DNA of 64,000 nucleotides from Hydractinia symbiolongicarpus (taxonomy: Eukaryota > Cnidaria > Hydrozoa > Anthoathecata > Hydractiniidae): the NCBI RefSeq assembly GCF_029227915.1, contig NC_079881.1, positions 23,227,501-23,291,500 on the forward strand. The letters run 5' to 3'. Positions 40,020-53,496 of this stretch are shown here, piece by piece. Within the stretch, counting starts at the first letter, position 1. Every line of letters starts with the position of its first letter. The position numbers and the translations under genes are program-made. The notes under the pieces are model-generated. The model was not told where the DNA came from. It ran no database searches and saw nothing but the letters and a program-made list of their open reading frames with translations.

Positions 40020-43000
40020 GCTTTATTATAAAATTAAGATAAATAAGTCATTTTTAACTGTGGCACCAATCCTAGCCGATAGTTCGCGCTGAAGAAATAG
40101 AGACAGTTTCAAAAACTACCTTTCATTTACTTTCTAACGGTGTCAATCCGTTTGAGTTACAACGGTTGCGTCATATATTCTTAACAACATGTATTTAGCG
40201 ATATTTTTCCTCTATTACTAGGTGGCATCGCTTTTAACAGTGAAACGATTGACTGTGGGACTTAATTGAACTGACTTTGGACTTTGACCTTATGAATGTG
40301 ATAAATGAGGCAGTTTGACTACAAGAAGTAACATTCTTCTTAATTTGACATGATTGCTGGAACTCAGCGATTACACTGAGCGCTGTGGTAGCGCTTTATT
40401 AAAAGATTAAGATAAATAAGTCATTTTTAACTGTGGCACCAATCCTAGCCGGTAGTTCGCGCTGAAGAATTAGAGACAGTTTCAAAAACTACATTTCATT
40501 TACTTTCTAACGGTGTCAATCCGTTTAAGTTACAACGGTTGCGTCACATATTCGTACCAACATGTATTTAGCAATATTTCTCCTCTATTACTAGGTTTCA
40601 TGGCTTTTAACAGTGAAACGATTAACTGTGGGACTTAATTGAACTGATTTTGGACTGTAACCTTATAAATGTGAAATTGAGACAATTGGACTTCAAGAAA
40701 TAACATTTTTCTTACTTTGACATGATTGCCGAAACTCAGCGATTACACTGGGCGTTGTGGTAGCGATTCATTTAAAAATTAAGTTAAAAAATTCAGTTTT
40801 TACTGAGGGACCAATCCTAGCCGTTAGCTCGCGCTGAAGAAATAGAGCCAGTTTAAAAAACTACATTTCATTTACTTTCTAACGGTGTCAGTCCGTTAAA
40901 GTTACAACGGTTCTGTCACATATTCGTACCAACATGTATTTAGTGATTTTCTTCCGATATTACTAGGTTGCATCGCTTTTAACAGTGAAACGATTGACTG
41001 TGGGACTTAATTGAATTAACTTTCGACTGTGACCTGATAAATGTAATAAATGAAACAATTGGTCTCCAAGAAATAACATTCTTCTTAATTTGACATGATT
41101 ACCGGACTCAGGCATTACACTGGGCGCTGTAGTAGCGCTGCATATAAAAATTTAGATAAATAAGTCATTTTTACTGTGGGAACAATCCTAGCCGTTAGCG
41201 CGCGCAGAAAATATAGAGACAGTTTCGAAAACTACATTTCATTCAATTTATAACGGTGTCAATCTGTTTGAGTTAAAACGGATGCGTCACATATTCGCAC
41301 CAACATGTATTTAGCGATATTTTTCCTCTATTACTAGGTTGCATCGCTTTTAAGAGTGAAACGATTGACTGTGGGACTTAATTGAACTGATTTTGGACTG
41401 TAACCTTTTAAATGTGAAAGTGAGACAATTGTACTTCAAGAAATAACATTCTTCTTACATTGACATGATTGTCGAAACTCAGCGATTACACTGGGCGCTG
41501 TGGTAGCGATTCATTTAAAAATTAAGATAAAAAATTCAGTTTTTACTGTGGGACCAATCCTAGCAGTTAGCTCGCGCTGAAGAAATAGAGACAGTTTCAA
41601 AAACTACATTTCATTTACTTTCTAACGGTGTCAGTCCGTTTAAGTTACAACGGTTCTGTCACATATTCGTACCAACATGTATTTAGTGATTTTCTTGCGA
41701 TATTACTTAGTTGTATCGCTTTTAACAGTGAAACGATTGACTGTGGGACTTAATTGAACTAACTTTGGACTGTGACCTGATAAATGTAATAAATGAGACA
41801 ATTGGTCTCCAAGAAATAACATTCTTCTTAATTTGAAATGATTGCCGGACTCAGGCATTACACTGGGCGCTGTAGTAGCGCTTCATTTAAAAATTTAGAT
41901 AAATAAGTCATTTTTACTGTGGGACCAATCCTAGCCGTTAGCGCGCGCTGAAAATATAGAGACAGTTTCAAAAACTACATTTCATTGACTTTATAACGGT
42001 GTCAATCTGTTTGAGTTACAACGGTTGCGTCACATATTCGTACCAACATGTATTTAGCGATATTTTTCCTCTATTACTAGGTTGCATCGCTTTTAACAGT
42101 GAAACGATTGACTGTGGGACTTAATTGAACTGATTTTGGACTGTAACCTTTTAAATGTGAAAGTGAGACAATTGGACTTTAAGAAATAACATTCTTCTTA
42201 CATTGACATGATTGCCGAAACTCAGCGATTACACTGGGCACTGTGGTTGCGCTTTATTAAAAAATTAAGATAAACAAGTCATTTTTTACTGTGGGACCAA
42301 TCCTAGACGTTAGCTCGCGCTGAAGAAATAGAGACAGTATCAAAATCTACATTTCATTTACTTTCTAACGGTGTCAATCCGTTTGAGTTACAACGGTTGC
42401 GTCACATGTTCGTACCAACATGTATTTAGTGATTTTATTCCGATATTACTAAGATGTATTGCTTTTAACAGTGAATTGATTGACTGTGGGAATTAATAGA
42501 ACTGATTCTGACTGTGACCTTATAAATGTTACAAGTGAGACAATTGGTCTCCAGGGAATAACATTCTTCTTAATTTGACATGATTGCTGGATTACAGGGA
42601 TTACATTAGCCTCGATGGTAGCGCTTTATTTAAAAATTTAGATAAATAAGTCTTTCCTTACTGTGGGACCAATCCTGGCCGTTTGCACGCGCTGAATAAA
42701 TAGGAACAGTTACACAGACTACATTCCATTGACCTTCTAACGCTGTCAATCCGCTTCAGTAACAACGGTTGCGTCACATATTCGTACCAACATGTATTTA
42801 GCGATACGTTTCTCATATTACTAGGTTGCATCGCTTTTAGCAGTGAAACGATTGACTCTGGGACTTAATTGAACTGATTTTGGACTGTGACCTTATAAAT
42901 GTTACAAGTGAGACAATTGGTCTCCAAGGAATAACATTCTTCTTAATTTGACATGATTGCTGGGATTCAGCGATTACATTAGACTCTGTGGTAGCGCTTT

Positions 43001-44089
43001 ATTTAAAAATTTAGATAAACAGGAATTTTCTTACTGTGGGACCAATCCTGGCCGTTAGCTCGCGCTGAATGAATAGGATCAGTTCCAAGGACTATATTTC
43101 ATTGAATTTCTAGCGGCATAAATTCGTTTGAATTACAACGGTTGCGTCACATATTCGTACCAACATGTACTTAGCGATAGTATTCGGATAATACTAGGTT
43201 GCATCGCTTTTAACAGTGAAACGATTGACCGTGGGACTTAATTGAACTAATTCTGGACTATGACCTTATAAATGTGATAAATGAGCCAATTTGACTCCAA
43301 GGAATAACATTGTTCTTAATTCAACATTATTTCTGGAATTCAGCGAGTACACTAGGCCATGTGGTAGCGCTTTATTTAAAAATTTAGATAAATAAATCAT
43401 TTTTTACTGTGAGACTAATCCTAGCCGTTAGTTCGCGCTAAAGAAATACAGACAGTTTTAAAAACTACATTTCATTGACTTTCTAACGGTGTCAGTCCGT
43501 TTAAGTTACAACGGTTGAGTCACATATTCGTACCAACATGTATTTAGCGATACGTTTCTCATATTAATAGGTTGCATCGATTTTAACAGTGAAACGATTG
43601 ACTCTGGGACTTAATTGAACTGATTTTGAACTGTGACCTTATTAATGTTACAAGTGAGACAATTGGTCTCCAAGGAATAACAATCTTCTTAATTTGACAT
43701 GATTGCTGGATTTCAGGGATTACATTAGCCTCGATGGCAGCGCTTTATTTAAAAATTTAGATAAATAAGTCTTTCCTTACTGTGGGACCAATCCTGGCCG
43801 TTAGCACGCGCTGAATAAATAGGAACAGTTACAAAGACTACATTCCATTGACTTCTAACGCTGTCAATCCGCTTAAGTAACAACGGTTGCGTCACATATT
43901 TGTACCAACATGTATTTAGCGATACGTTTCTCATATTACTAGGTTGCATCGCTTTTTCTTAATTAAACTGATTTTGGACTGTGACCTTATAAATGTTATA
44001 AGTGAGAAAATTGGACTCCAAGAAATAGCATTCTTCTTAACTTGACATGATTGTGGGAACTCAGCGATTACACTAGACCCCGTGGTAGC
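40020..44089 (+). repeat. Eleven-monomer block F, second occurrence
   Basis: Starts are 40020, 40393, 40765, 41137, 41508, 41880, 42251, 42623, 42996, 43369 and 43742. It contains every monomer type of 34436-37786 plus two extra around 42251-42995. The closing monomer 43742 is only 348 bp, with 24 bp lost between GCATCGCTTTT and CTTAATTAAACTG near 43955. Confidence 0.88.
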
Positions 44090-46325
44090 GCTCCATTTAA
44101 AAATTTAGATAAATAAGTCATTTTTACTGTGGGACCAATCCTAGCCGTTAGCGCGCGCTGAAGATATAGAGAAAGTTTCAAAAACCACTTTCATTGACTT
44201 TCTAACAGTGTCAATCCGTTTGAGTTACAACGGTTGCGTCACATATTCGTACCAACATGTATTTAGCGATAGTATTCGGATATTACTAGGTTACATCGCT
44301 TTTAACAGTGAAACGTGTGACTGTGGGACTTAATTGAACTGACTTTGGACTTTGACCTTATAAATGTGATAAATGAGCCAGCTTGACTACAACAAATAAC
44401 ATTCTTATTAATCTGACATGATTGCTGGAACTCAGCGATTACACTGGGCGCTGTGGTAGCGTTTTATTTAAAAATTAAGTTAAATAAGTCTTTTTTTACT
44501 GTGGCACCAATCCTAGCCGGTAGTTCGCGTTGAAGAAATAGAGACAGTTTCAAAAACTACATTTTATTGATTTTCTTACTTTGTCAATCCGTTTGAGTTA
44601 CAACGGTTGCGTCACATATTCGTACCAACGTGTATTTAGTGATTTTCTTCCGATATTACTAGGTTGCATCGCTTTTAACAGTGAAACGATTGACTCTGGG
44701 ACTTAATTGAACTGATTTTGGACTGTGACCTTATAAATGTTATAAGTGAGACAATTGGACTCCAAGAAATAACATTCTTCTTAACTTGACATGATTGTGG
44801 GAACTCAGCGATTACCCTAGACCCCGTGGTAGCGTTCAATTTAAAAATTTAGATAAATAAGTCATTTTTACTGTGGGACCAATCCTAGCCGTTAGTTCGC
44901 GCTGGAGAAATAGGAACAGTTCCAAAGACTACATTTCATTGACATTCTAGCGGTATAAATCCGTTTGAGTTACAACGGTTGCGTCACATATTCGTACCAA
45001 CATGTATTTAGCGATAGTATTCGGATATCACTAGGTTGCATCGCTTTTAACAGTGAAACGATTGACTGTTGGACTAAATTGAACTGATTTTGGACTTTGA
45101 CCTTATAAATGTGATAAATGAGGCAGTTTGACTACAAGAAGTAACATTCTTCTTAATTTGACATGATTGCGGGAACTCAGCGATTACACTGAGCGCTGTG
45201 TTAGCGCTTTATTAAAAAATTAAAATAAATAAGTCATTTTTAACTGTGGCACCAATCCTAGCCGGTAGTTCGCGCTGAAGAAATAGAGACAGTTTCAAAA
45301 ACTACATTTCATTTACTTTCTAACGGTCTCAATCCGTTTGAGTTACAACGGTTGCGTCACATATTCGTACCAACATGTATTTAGCGATATTTTTTCCTCT
45401 ATTACTAGGTTGCATCGATTTTAACAGTGAAACGATTGACTGTGGGACTTAATTGAACTGATTTTGGACCTTGACCTTATAAATGTGATAAATGAGGCAG
45501 TGTGACTACAAGAAGTAACATTCTTCTTAATTTGATATGATTGCTGGAACTCAGCGATTACACTGAGCGCTGTGGTAGCGCTTTATTAAAAAATTAAGAT
45601 AAATAAGTCATTTTTAACTGTGGCACCAATCCTAGCCGGTAGTTCGCGCAGAGGAAATTGAGACAGTTTCAAAAACTACATTTCATTTACTTTCTAACGG
45701 TGTCAATCTGTTTGAGTTACAACGGTTGCGTCACATATTCGTACCAACATGTACTTAGTGATTTTCTACCGATATTACTTGGTTGCATCGCTTTTAACAG
45801 TGAAACGATTGACTGTGGGACTTAATTGAACTAACTTTGGACTGTGCCCTGATAAATGTAATAAATGAGCCAGCTTGACTACAACAAATAACATTCTTCT
45901 TAATTTGACATGATTGCTGGAACTCAGCGATTACACTGGGCGCTGTGGTAGCGCTTTATTACAAAATTAAGATAAATAAGTCATTTTTAACTGTGGCACC
46001 AATCCTAGCCGGTAGTTCGCGTTGAAGAAGTAGAGACAGTTTCAAAAACTACATTTCATTTACTTTCTAACGGTGTCAATCCGTTTGAGTTACAACTGTT
46101 GCGTCACATATTCGTACCAACATGTATTTAGCGATATTTTTCCTCTATTACTAGGTTGCATCGCTTTTAACAGTGAAACGATTGACTGTGGGACTTAATT
46201 GAACTGATTTTTGACTTTGACCTTATAAATGTGATAAATGAGGCAGTTTGACTACAAGAAGTAACATTTTTCTTAATTTGATATGATTGCTGGAACTCAG
46301 CGATTACACTGAGCGCTGTGGTAGC
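44090..46325 (+). repeat. Satellite monomers 120-125
   Basis: Starts are 44090, 44461, 44834, 45206, 45580 and 45953. 44090 (GCTCCATTT start, GCGCGCTGAAGATATAG) and 44461 (GTTTTATTT start) are the types that recur as a pair at 46700/47072 and 50035/50407. No internal higher-order period is evident. Confidence 0.85.
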
Positions 46326-49300
46326 GCTTTTTTAAAAAAATTAAGATAAATAAGTCATTCTTAACTGTTGCACCAATCCTAGCCGGTAGTTCGCGCTGAA
46401 GAAATTGAGACATTTTCAAAAACTACATTTCATTTACTTTCTAACGGTGTCAATCCGTTTGAGTTACAACGGTTGCGTCACATATTCGTACCAACATGTA
46501 TTTTGTGATTTTCTTCCGATATTACTAAGTTGTTTTGCTTTTAACAATGAAACGATTGACTGTGGGAATTAATTGAACTGATTTTGGACTGTGACCTTAT
46601 AAATGTTATAAGTGAGACAATTGGACTCCAAGAAATAACATTCTTCTTAACTTGACATGATTGTGGGAACTCAGCGATTGCACTAGACACCGTGGTAGCG
46701 CTCCATTTAAAAATTTAGATAAATAAGTCATTTTTACTGTGGGACCAATCCTAGCCGTTAGCGCGAGCTGAAGATATAGAGACAGTTTCAAAAACTCCAT
46801 TTCATTGACTTTCTAACAGTGTCAATCCGTTTGAGTTACAACGGTTGCGTCACATATTCGTACCAACATGTATTTAGCGATAGTATTCGGATAGTACTAG
46901 GTTACATCGCTTTTAACAGTGAAACGTTTGACTGTGGGACTTAATTGAACTGACTTTGGACTTTGACCTTATAAATGTGATAAATGAGCCAGCTTGACTA
47001 CAACAAATAACCTTCTTATTAATCTGATATGATTGCTGGAACTCAGCGATTACACTGGGCGCTGTGGTAGCGTTTTATTTAAAAATTTAGATAAATAAGT
47101 CTTTTTTTACTGTGACACCAATCCTAGCCGTTAGTTCGCGCTGAAGAAATAGGAACAGTTCTAAAGACTACATTTCATTGACTTTCTAGCGTTATAAATC
47201 CGTTTGAGTTACAACGGTTGCGTCACATATTCGTACCAACATGTATTTAGCGATAGTATTCGGATGTTACTAGGTTGCATCGCTTTTAACAGTGAAACGA
47301 TTGACTGTGGGACTTTATTGAACTGATTTTTGACTTTGACCTTATAAATGTGATAAATGAGGCAGTTTGACTACAAGAAGTAACATTCTTCTTAATTTGA
47401 CATGATTGCTGGAACTCAGCGATTACACTGGGCGCTGTGGTAACGCTTTATTACAAAATTAAGATAATAAGTCATTTTTAACTGCGGCACCTATCCTAGC
47501 CGGGAGTTCGCGTTGAAGAAATAGAGACAGTTTCAAAAACTACATTTTATTGATTCTCTAACTTTGTCAATCCGTTTGAGTTACAACGGTTGCGTCACAT
47601 ATTCGTACCAACATGTATTTAGTGATTTTTTTCCGCTATTACTAGGTTGCATCGCTTTTAACAGTGAAACGATTGATTCTGGGACTTAATTGAACTGATT
47701 TTGGACTGTGACCTTATAAATGTTATAAGTGAGACAATTGGACTCCAAGAAATAACATTCTTCTTAACTTGACATGAATATGGGAACTCAGCGATTACAT
47801 TGGACCCCGTGGAAGCGCTCCATTTAAAAATTTAGATAAATAAGACATTTTTACTGTGGGACCAATCCTAGCCGTTAGTTCGCGCTGAAGAAATACGAAC
47901 AGTTCCAAAGACTACATTTCATTGACATTCTAGCGGTATAAATCCGTTTGAGTTACAACGTTTGCGTCACATATTCGTACCAACATGTATTTAGCCATAG
48001 TATTCGGATATTACTAGGTTGCATCGCTTTTCACAGTGAAACGATTGACTGTGGGACTTAATTGAACTGATTTTAGACTTTGACCTTATAAATTTGATAA
48101 ATGAGGCAGTTTGACTACAAGAATCTTAATTTGACATGATTGCGGGAACTGAGCGATTACACTGAGCGCTGTGGTAGCGCTTTAATAAAAAATTAAGATG
48201 AATAAGTCATTTTTAACTGTGGCACCAATCCTAGCCGGTAGTTCGCGTTGAAGAAGTAGAGACAGTTTCAAAAACTACATTTCATTTACTTTCTAACGGT
48301 GTCAATCCGTTTGAGTTACAACTGTTGCGTCACATATTCGTACCAACATGTATTTAGCGATATTTTTCCTCTATTACTAGGTTGCATCGCTTTTAAAAGT
48401 GAAACGATTGACTGTGGGACTTAATTGAACTGATTTTTGACTTTGACCTTATAAATGTGATAAATGAGGCAGTTTGACTACAAGAAGTAACATTCTTCTT
48501 AATTTGATATGATTGCTGGAACTCAGCGATTACACTGAGCGCTGTGGTAGCGCTTTTTTTAAAAAATTAAGATAAATAAGTCATTCTTAACTGTGGCACC
48601 AATCCTAGCCGGTAGTTCGCGCTGAAGAAATTGAGACATTTTCAAAAACTACATTTCATTTACTTTCTAACGGTGTCAATCCGTTTGAGTTACAACGGTT
48701 GCGTCACATATTCGTACCAACATGTATTTTGTGATTTTCTTCCGATATTACTAAGTTGTTTTGCTTTTAACAATGAAACGATTGACTGTGGGAATTAATT
48801 GAACTGATTTTGGACTGTGACCTTATAAATGTTATAAGTGAGACAATTGGACTCCAAGAAATAACATTCTTCTTAACTTGACATGATTGTGGGAACTCAG
48901 CGATTGCACTATACACCGTGGTAGCGCTCCATTTAAAAATTTAGATAAATAAGTCATTTTTACTGTGGGACCAATCCTAGCCGTTAGTTCGCGCTGAAGA
49001 AATAGGAACAGTTCCAAAGACTACATTTCATTGACATTCTAGCGGTATTAATCCGTTTGAGTTACAACGTTTGCGTCACATATTCGTACCAACATGTATT
49101 TAGCCATAGTATTCGGATATTACTAGGTTGCATCGCTTTTCACAGTGAAACGATTGACTGTGGGACTTAATTGAACTGATTTTAGACTTTGACCTTATAA
49201 ATGTGATAAATGAGGCAGTTTGACTACAAGAATCTTAATTTGACATGATTGCGGGAACTGAGCGATTACACTGAGCGCTGTGGTAGCGCTTTAATAAAAA

Positions 49301-49660
49301 ATTAAGATAAATAAGTCATTTTTAACTGTGGCACCAATCCTAGCCGGTAGTTCGCGTTGAAGAAGTAGAGACAGTTTCAAAAACTACATTTCATTTACTT
49401 TCTAACGGTGTCAATCCGTTTGTGTTACAACTGTGGCGTCACATATTCGTACCAACATGTACTTAGCGATATTTTTCCTCTATTACTAGGTTGCATCGCT
49501 TTTAACAGTGAAACGATTGACTGTGGGACTTAATTGAACTGATTTTTGACTTTGACCTTATAAATGTGATAAATGAAGCAGTTTGACTACAAGAAGTAAC
49601 ATTCTTCTTAATTTGATATGATTGCTGGAACTCAGAGATTACACTGAGCGCTGTGGTAGC
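46326..49660 (+). repeat. Nine-monomer higher-order repeat G, copy 1 (3,335 bp)
   Basis: Starts are 46326, 46700, 47072, 47445, 47817, 48179, 48552, 48926 and 49288. The first five reappear in the same order at 49661-51152. Within the unit, 48552 repeats 46326 (TATTTTGTGATTTTC, AAGTTGTTTTGC) and 49288 repeats 48179. 48926 begins like 46700 and ends like 47817, so it is chimeric. The 10-bp deletion giving ACAAGAATCTT is present near 48121 and 49230. Confidence 0.86.
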
Positions 49661-52600
49661 GCTTTTTTTAAAAAATTAAGATAAATAAGTCATTCTTAAC
49701 TGTGGCACCAATCCTAGCCGGTAGTTCGCGCTGAAGAAATTGAGATATTTTCAAAAACTACATTTCATTTACTTTCTAACGGTGTCAATCCGTTTGAGTT
49801 ACAACGGTTGCGTCACATATTCGTACCAACATGTATTTTGTGATTTTCTTCCGATATTACTAAGTTGTTTTGCTTTTAACAATGAAACGATTGACTGTGG
49901 GAATTAATTGAACTGATTTTGGACTGTGACCTTATAAATGTTATAAGTGAGAAAATTGGACTCCAAGAAATAACATTCTTCTTAACTTGAAATGATTGTG
50001 GGAACTCAGCGATTGCACTAGACACCGTGGTAGCGCTCCATTTAAAAATTTAGATAAATAAGTCATTTTTACTGTGGGACCAATCCTAGCCGTTAGCGCG
50101 CGCTGAAGATATAGAGACAGTTTCAAAAACTCCATCTCATTGACTTTCTAACAGTGTCAATCCGTTTGAGTTACAACGGTTGCGTCACATATTCGTACCA
50201 ACATGTATTTAGCGATAGTATTCGGATATTACTAGGTTACATCGCTTTTAACAGTGAAACGTTTGACTGTGGGACTTAATTGAACTGACTTTGGACTTTG
50301 ACCTTATAAATGTGATAAATGAGCCAGCTTGACTACAACAAATAACCTTCTTATTAATCTGACATGATTGCTGGAACTCAGCGATTACACTGGGCGCTGC
50401 GGTAGCGTTTTATTTAAAAATTTAGATAAATAAGTCTTTTTTTACTGTGACAACAATCCTAGCCGTTAGTTCGCGCTGAAGAAATAGGAACAGTTCTAAA
50501 GACTACATTTCATTGACTTTCTAGCGTTATAAATCCGTTTGAGTTACAACGGTTGCGTCACATATTCGTACCAACATGTATTTAGCGATAGTATTCGGAT
50601 GTTACTAGGTTGCATCGCTTTTAACAGTGAAACGATTAACTGTGGGACTTAATTGAACTGATTTTGGACTTTGACCTTATAAATGTGATAAATGAGGCAT
50701 TTTGACTACAAGAAGTAACATTCTTCTTAATTTGACATGATTGCTGGAACTCAGCGATTACACTGGGCGCTGTGGTAACGCTTTATTACAAAATTAAGAT
50801 AATAAGTCATTTTTAACTGTGGCACCAATCCTAGCCGGTAGTTCGCGTTGAAAAAATAGAGACAGTTTCAAAAACTACAATTTATGGATTCTCTAACTTT
50901 GTCAATCCGTTTGAGTTACAACGGTTGCGTCACATATTCGTACCAACATGTATTTAGTGATTTTTTTCCGCTATTACTAGGTTGCATCGCTTTTAACAGT
51001 GAAACAATTGATTCTGGGACTTAATTGAACTGATTTTGGACTGTGACCTTATAAATGTTATAAGTGAGACAATTGGACTCCAAGAAATCACATTCTTCTT
51101 AACTTGACATGATTGTGGGAACTCAGCGATTACATTGGACCCCGTGGTAGCGCTCCATTTAAAAATTTAGATAAATAAGACATTTTTACTGTGGGACCAA
51201 TCCTAGCCGTTAGTTCGCGCTGAAGAAATAGGAACAGTTCCAAAGACTACATTTCATTGACATTCTAGCGGTATAAATCCGTTTGAGTTACAACGTTTGC
51301 GTCACATATTCGTACCAACATGTATTTAGCCATAGTATTCGGATATTACTAGGTTGCATCGCTTTTCACAGTGAAACGATTGACTGTGGGACTTAATTGA
51401 ACTGATTTTAGACTTTGACCTTATAAATGTGATAAATGAGGCAGTTTGACTACAAGAATCTTAATTTGACATGATTGCGGGAACTGAGCGATTACACTGA
51501 GCGCTGTGGTAGCGCTTTAATAAAAAATTAAGATAAATAAGTCATTTTTAACTGTGGCACAAATCCTAGCCGGTAGTTCGCGCTGAAGAAATAGAGACAG
51601 TTTCAAAAACTACATTTCATTTACTTTCTAATGGTGTCAATCCGTTTCAGTTACAACGGTTGCGTCACATATTCGTACCAACATGTATTTAGCGATATTT
51701 TTCCTCTATTACTAGGTTGCATCGCTTTTAACAGTGAAACGATTGACTGTGGGACTTAATTGAACTGATTTTGGACTTTGACCTTATGAATGTGATAAAT
51801 GAGGCAGCTTGACTACAAGAAGTAACATTCTTCTTAATTTGACATGATTGCTGGAACTCAGCGATTACGCTGAGCGCTGTGGTAGCGCTTTATTAAAAAA
51901 TTAAGATAAATAAGTCATTTTTAACTGTGGTACCAATCCTAGCCGGTAGTTCATGCTGAAGAAATAGAGACAGTTTAAAAAACTACATTTCATTTACTTT
52001 CTAACGGTGTCAGTCCGTTTAAGTTACAACGGTTCTGTCACATATTCGTACCAACATGTATTTAGTGATTTTCTTCCGATATTACTAGGTTGCATCGCTT
52101 TTAACAGTGAAACGATTGACTGTGAGACTTAATTGAACTAACTTTGGACTGTGACCTGATAAATGTAATAAATGAGACAATTGGTCTCCAAGAAATAACA
52201 TTCTTCTTAATTTGACATGATTGCCGGACTCAGGCATTGCACTGGGTGCTGTAGTAGCGCTTCATTTAAAAATTTAGATAAATAAGTCATTTTTACTGTG
52301 GGACCAATCCTAGCCGTTAGCCCGCGCTGAAGATATACAGACTGTTTCAAAAACTACATTTCATTTACTTTCTAACGGTGTCAATCTGTTTGAGTTGCAA
52401 CGGTTGCGTCACATATTCGTACCAACATGTATTTAGCGATATTTTTCCTCTACTACTAGGTTGCATCGCTTTTAACAGTTAAACGATTGACTGTGGGACT
52501 TAATTGAACTGATTTTGGACTGTAACCTTTTAAATGTGAAAGTGAGACAATTGGACATCAAGAAATAACATTATTCTTACATTGACATGATTGCCGAAAC

Positions 52601-53472
52601 TCAGAGATTACACTGGGCGCTGTGGTAGCGATTCATTTAAAAATTAAGATAAAAAATTCAGTTTTTACTGTGGGACCAATCCTAGCAGTTAGCTCGCGCT
52701 GAAGAAATAGAGACAGTTTCAAAAACTACATTTCATTTACTTTCTAACGGTGTCAGTCCGTTGAAGTTACAACGGTTCTGTCACATATTCGTATCAACAT
52801 GTATTTAGTGATTTTCTTCCGATATTACTAGGTTGCATCGCTTTTAACAGTGAAACGATTGACTGTGGGACTTAATTGAACTGATTTTTGACTTTGACCT
52901 TATAAATGTGATAAATGAGGCAGTTTGACTACAAGAAGTAACATTCTTCCTAATTTGACATGATTGCTGGAACTCAGCGATTACACTGGGCGCTGTGGTA
53001 ACGCTTTATTACAAATTTAAGATAATAAGTCATTTTTAACTGTGGCACCAATCCTAGCCGGTAGTTCGCGTTGAAGAAATAGAGACAGATTCAAAAACTA
53101 CATTTTATTGATTCTCTAACTTTGTCAATCCGTTTGAGTTGCAACGGTTGCGTCACATATTCGTACCAACATATATTTAGTGATTTTGTTCAGCTATTAC
53201 TAGGTTGCATCGCTTTTAACAGTGAAACGATTGATTTTGGGACTTAATTGAACTGATTTTGGACTGTGACCTTATAAATGTTATAAGTGAGACAATTGGA
53301 CTCCAAGAAGTAACATTCTTCTTAACTTGACATGATTGTGGGAACTCAGCGATTACATTGGACCCCGTGGTAGCGCTCCATTTAAAAATTTAGATAAATA
53401 AGACATTTTTACTGTAAGACCAATCCTAGCCGTTAGTTCGCGCTAAAGAAATAGGAACAGTTCCAAAGACTA
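49661..53472 (+). repeat. Higher-order repeat G, copy 2, then mosaic monomers to the insert
   Basis: Starts are 49661, 50035, 50407, 50780, 51152, 51514, 51887, 52259, 52630, 53003 and 53375. The first five copy 46326-47817. 51887-52630 resemble 25898-26621. 53003 returns to the 47445/50780 type. 53375 (GCTCCATTT) is cut by the insert after 98 bases. Confidence 0.85.
53471..53472. repeat. Target-site duplication TA, left
   Basis: Last two satellite bases before the insert; the same TA follows the right end. The intact monomer has only one TA in GACTACATTTC. Confidence 0.88.
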
Positions 53473-53496
53473 CTCGATGATATTAAGGTGCGAGTC
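53473..53496 (+). repeat. Left terminal inverted repeat, 24 bp
   Basis: Starts CTCGATGATATTAAGG and ends GTGCGAGTC. Its reverse complement is present without mismatch at 56437-56460. Similarity stops right after base 24 (CAGAAATC here against GGTCTGC in the other end). Confidence 0.93.

Larger units (their letters stand above)
1..53472 (+). repeat. 372-bp satellite array, left block (monomers 1-145)
   Basis: Head-to-tail satellite monomers, nearly all 371-374 bp, phased here at the G of GCTTTATT following GTAGC. A monomer reads in order: an AT-rich start (TTTAAAAATTTAGATAAATA), ACTGTGGGACCAATCCT, GCGCTGAAGAAATAG, CATTTCATTGACTTTCTA, an AACGG/CCGTT/AACGG segment, the core GTCACATATTCGTACCAAC, then ATGTATTTAG, TTACTAGGTTGCATCGC, AACAGTGAAACGATTGACTG, TTAATTGAACTGA, AACATTCTTCTTAA and CAGCGATTACACTGGGCGC. 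Monomers alternate between subfamilies and form higher-order units listed separately. Length exceptions are monomers 3 and 9 (358), 20 (610, chimeric), 30 (365), 64 (362), 67 (363), 71 (352), 119 (348), 130, 133 and 139 (362). No inverted monomer was seen. Stop codons are frequent in all frames, so this is noncoding. Confidence 0.98.

Noticed and set aside
43749-50135. Minus-strand frames of 61-66 residues at 43749, 46606, 48832 and 49941
   Set aside because: They are the same stretch of satellite read in related monomers; similarity among them reflects repeat homology, not a gene family.
1-53472. CRISPR array or prokaryotic repeat
   Set aside because: The repeated unit is 372 bp throughout, with no short repeat and variable-spacer pattern, no cas genes and no coding density.
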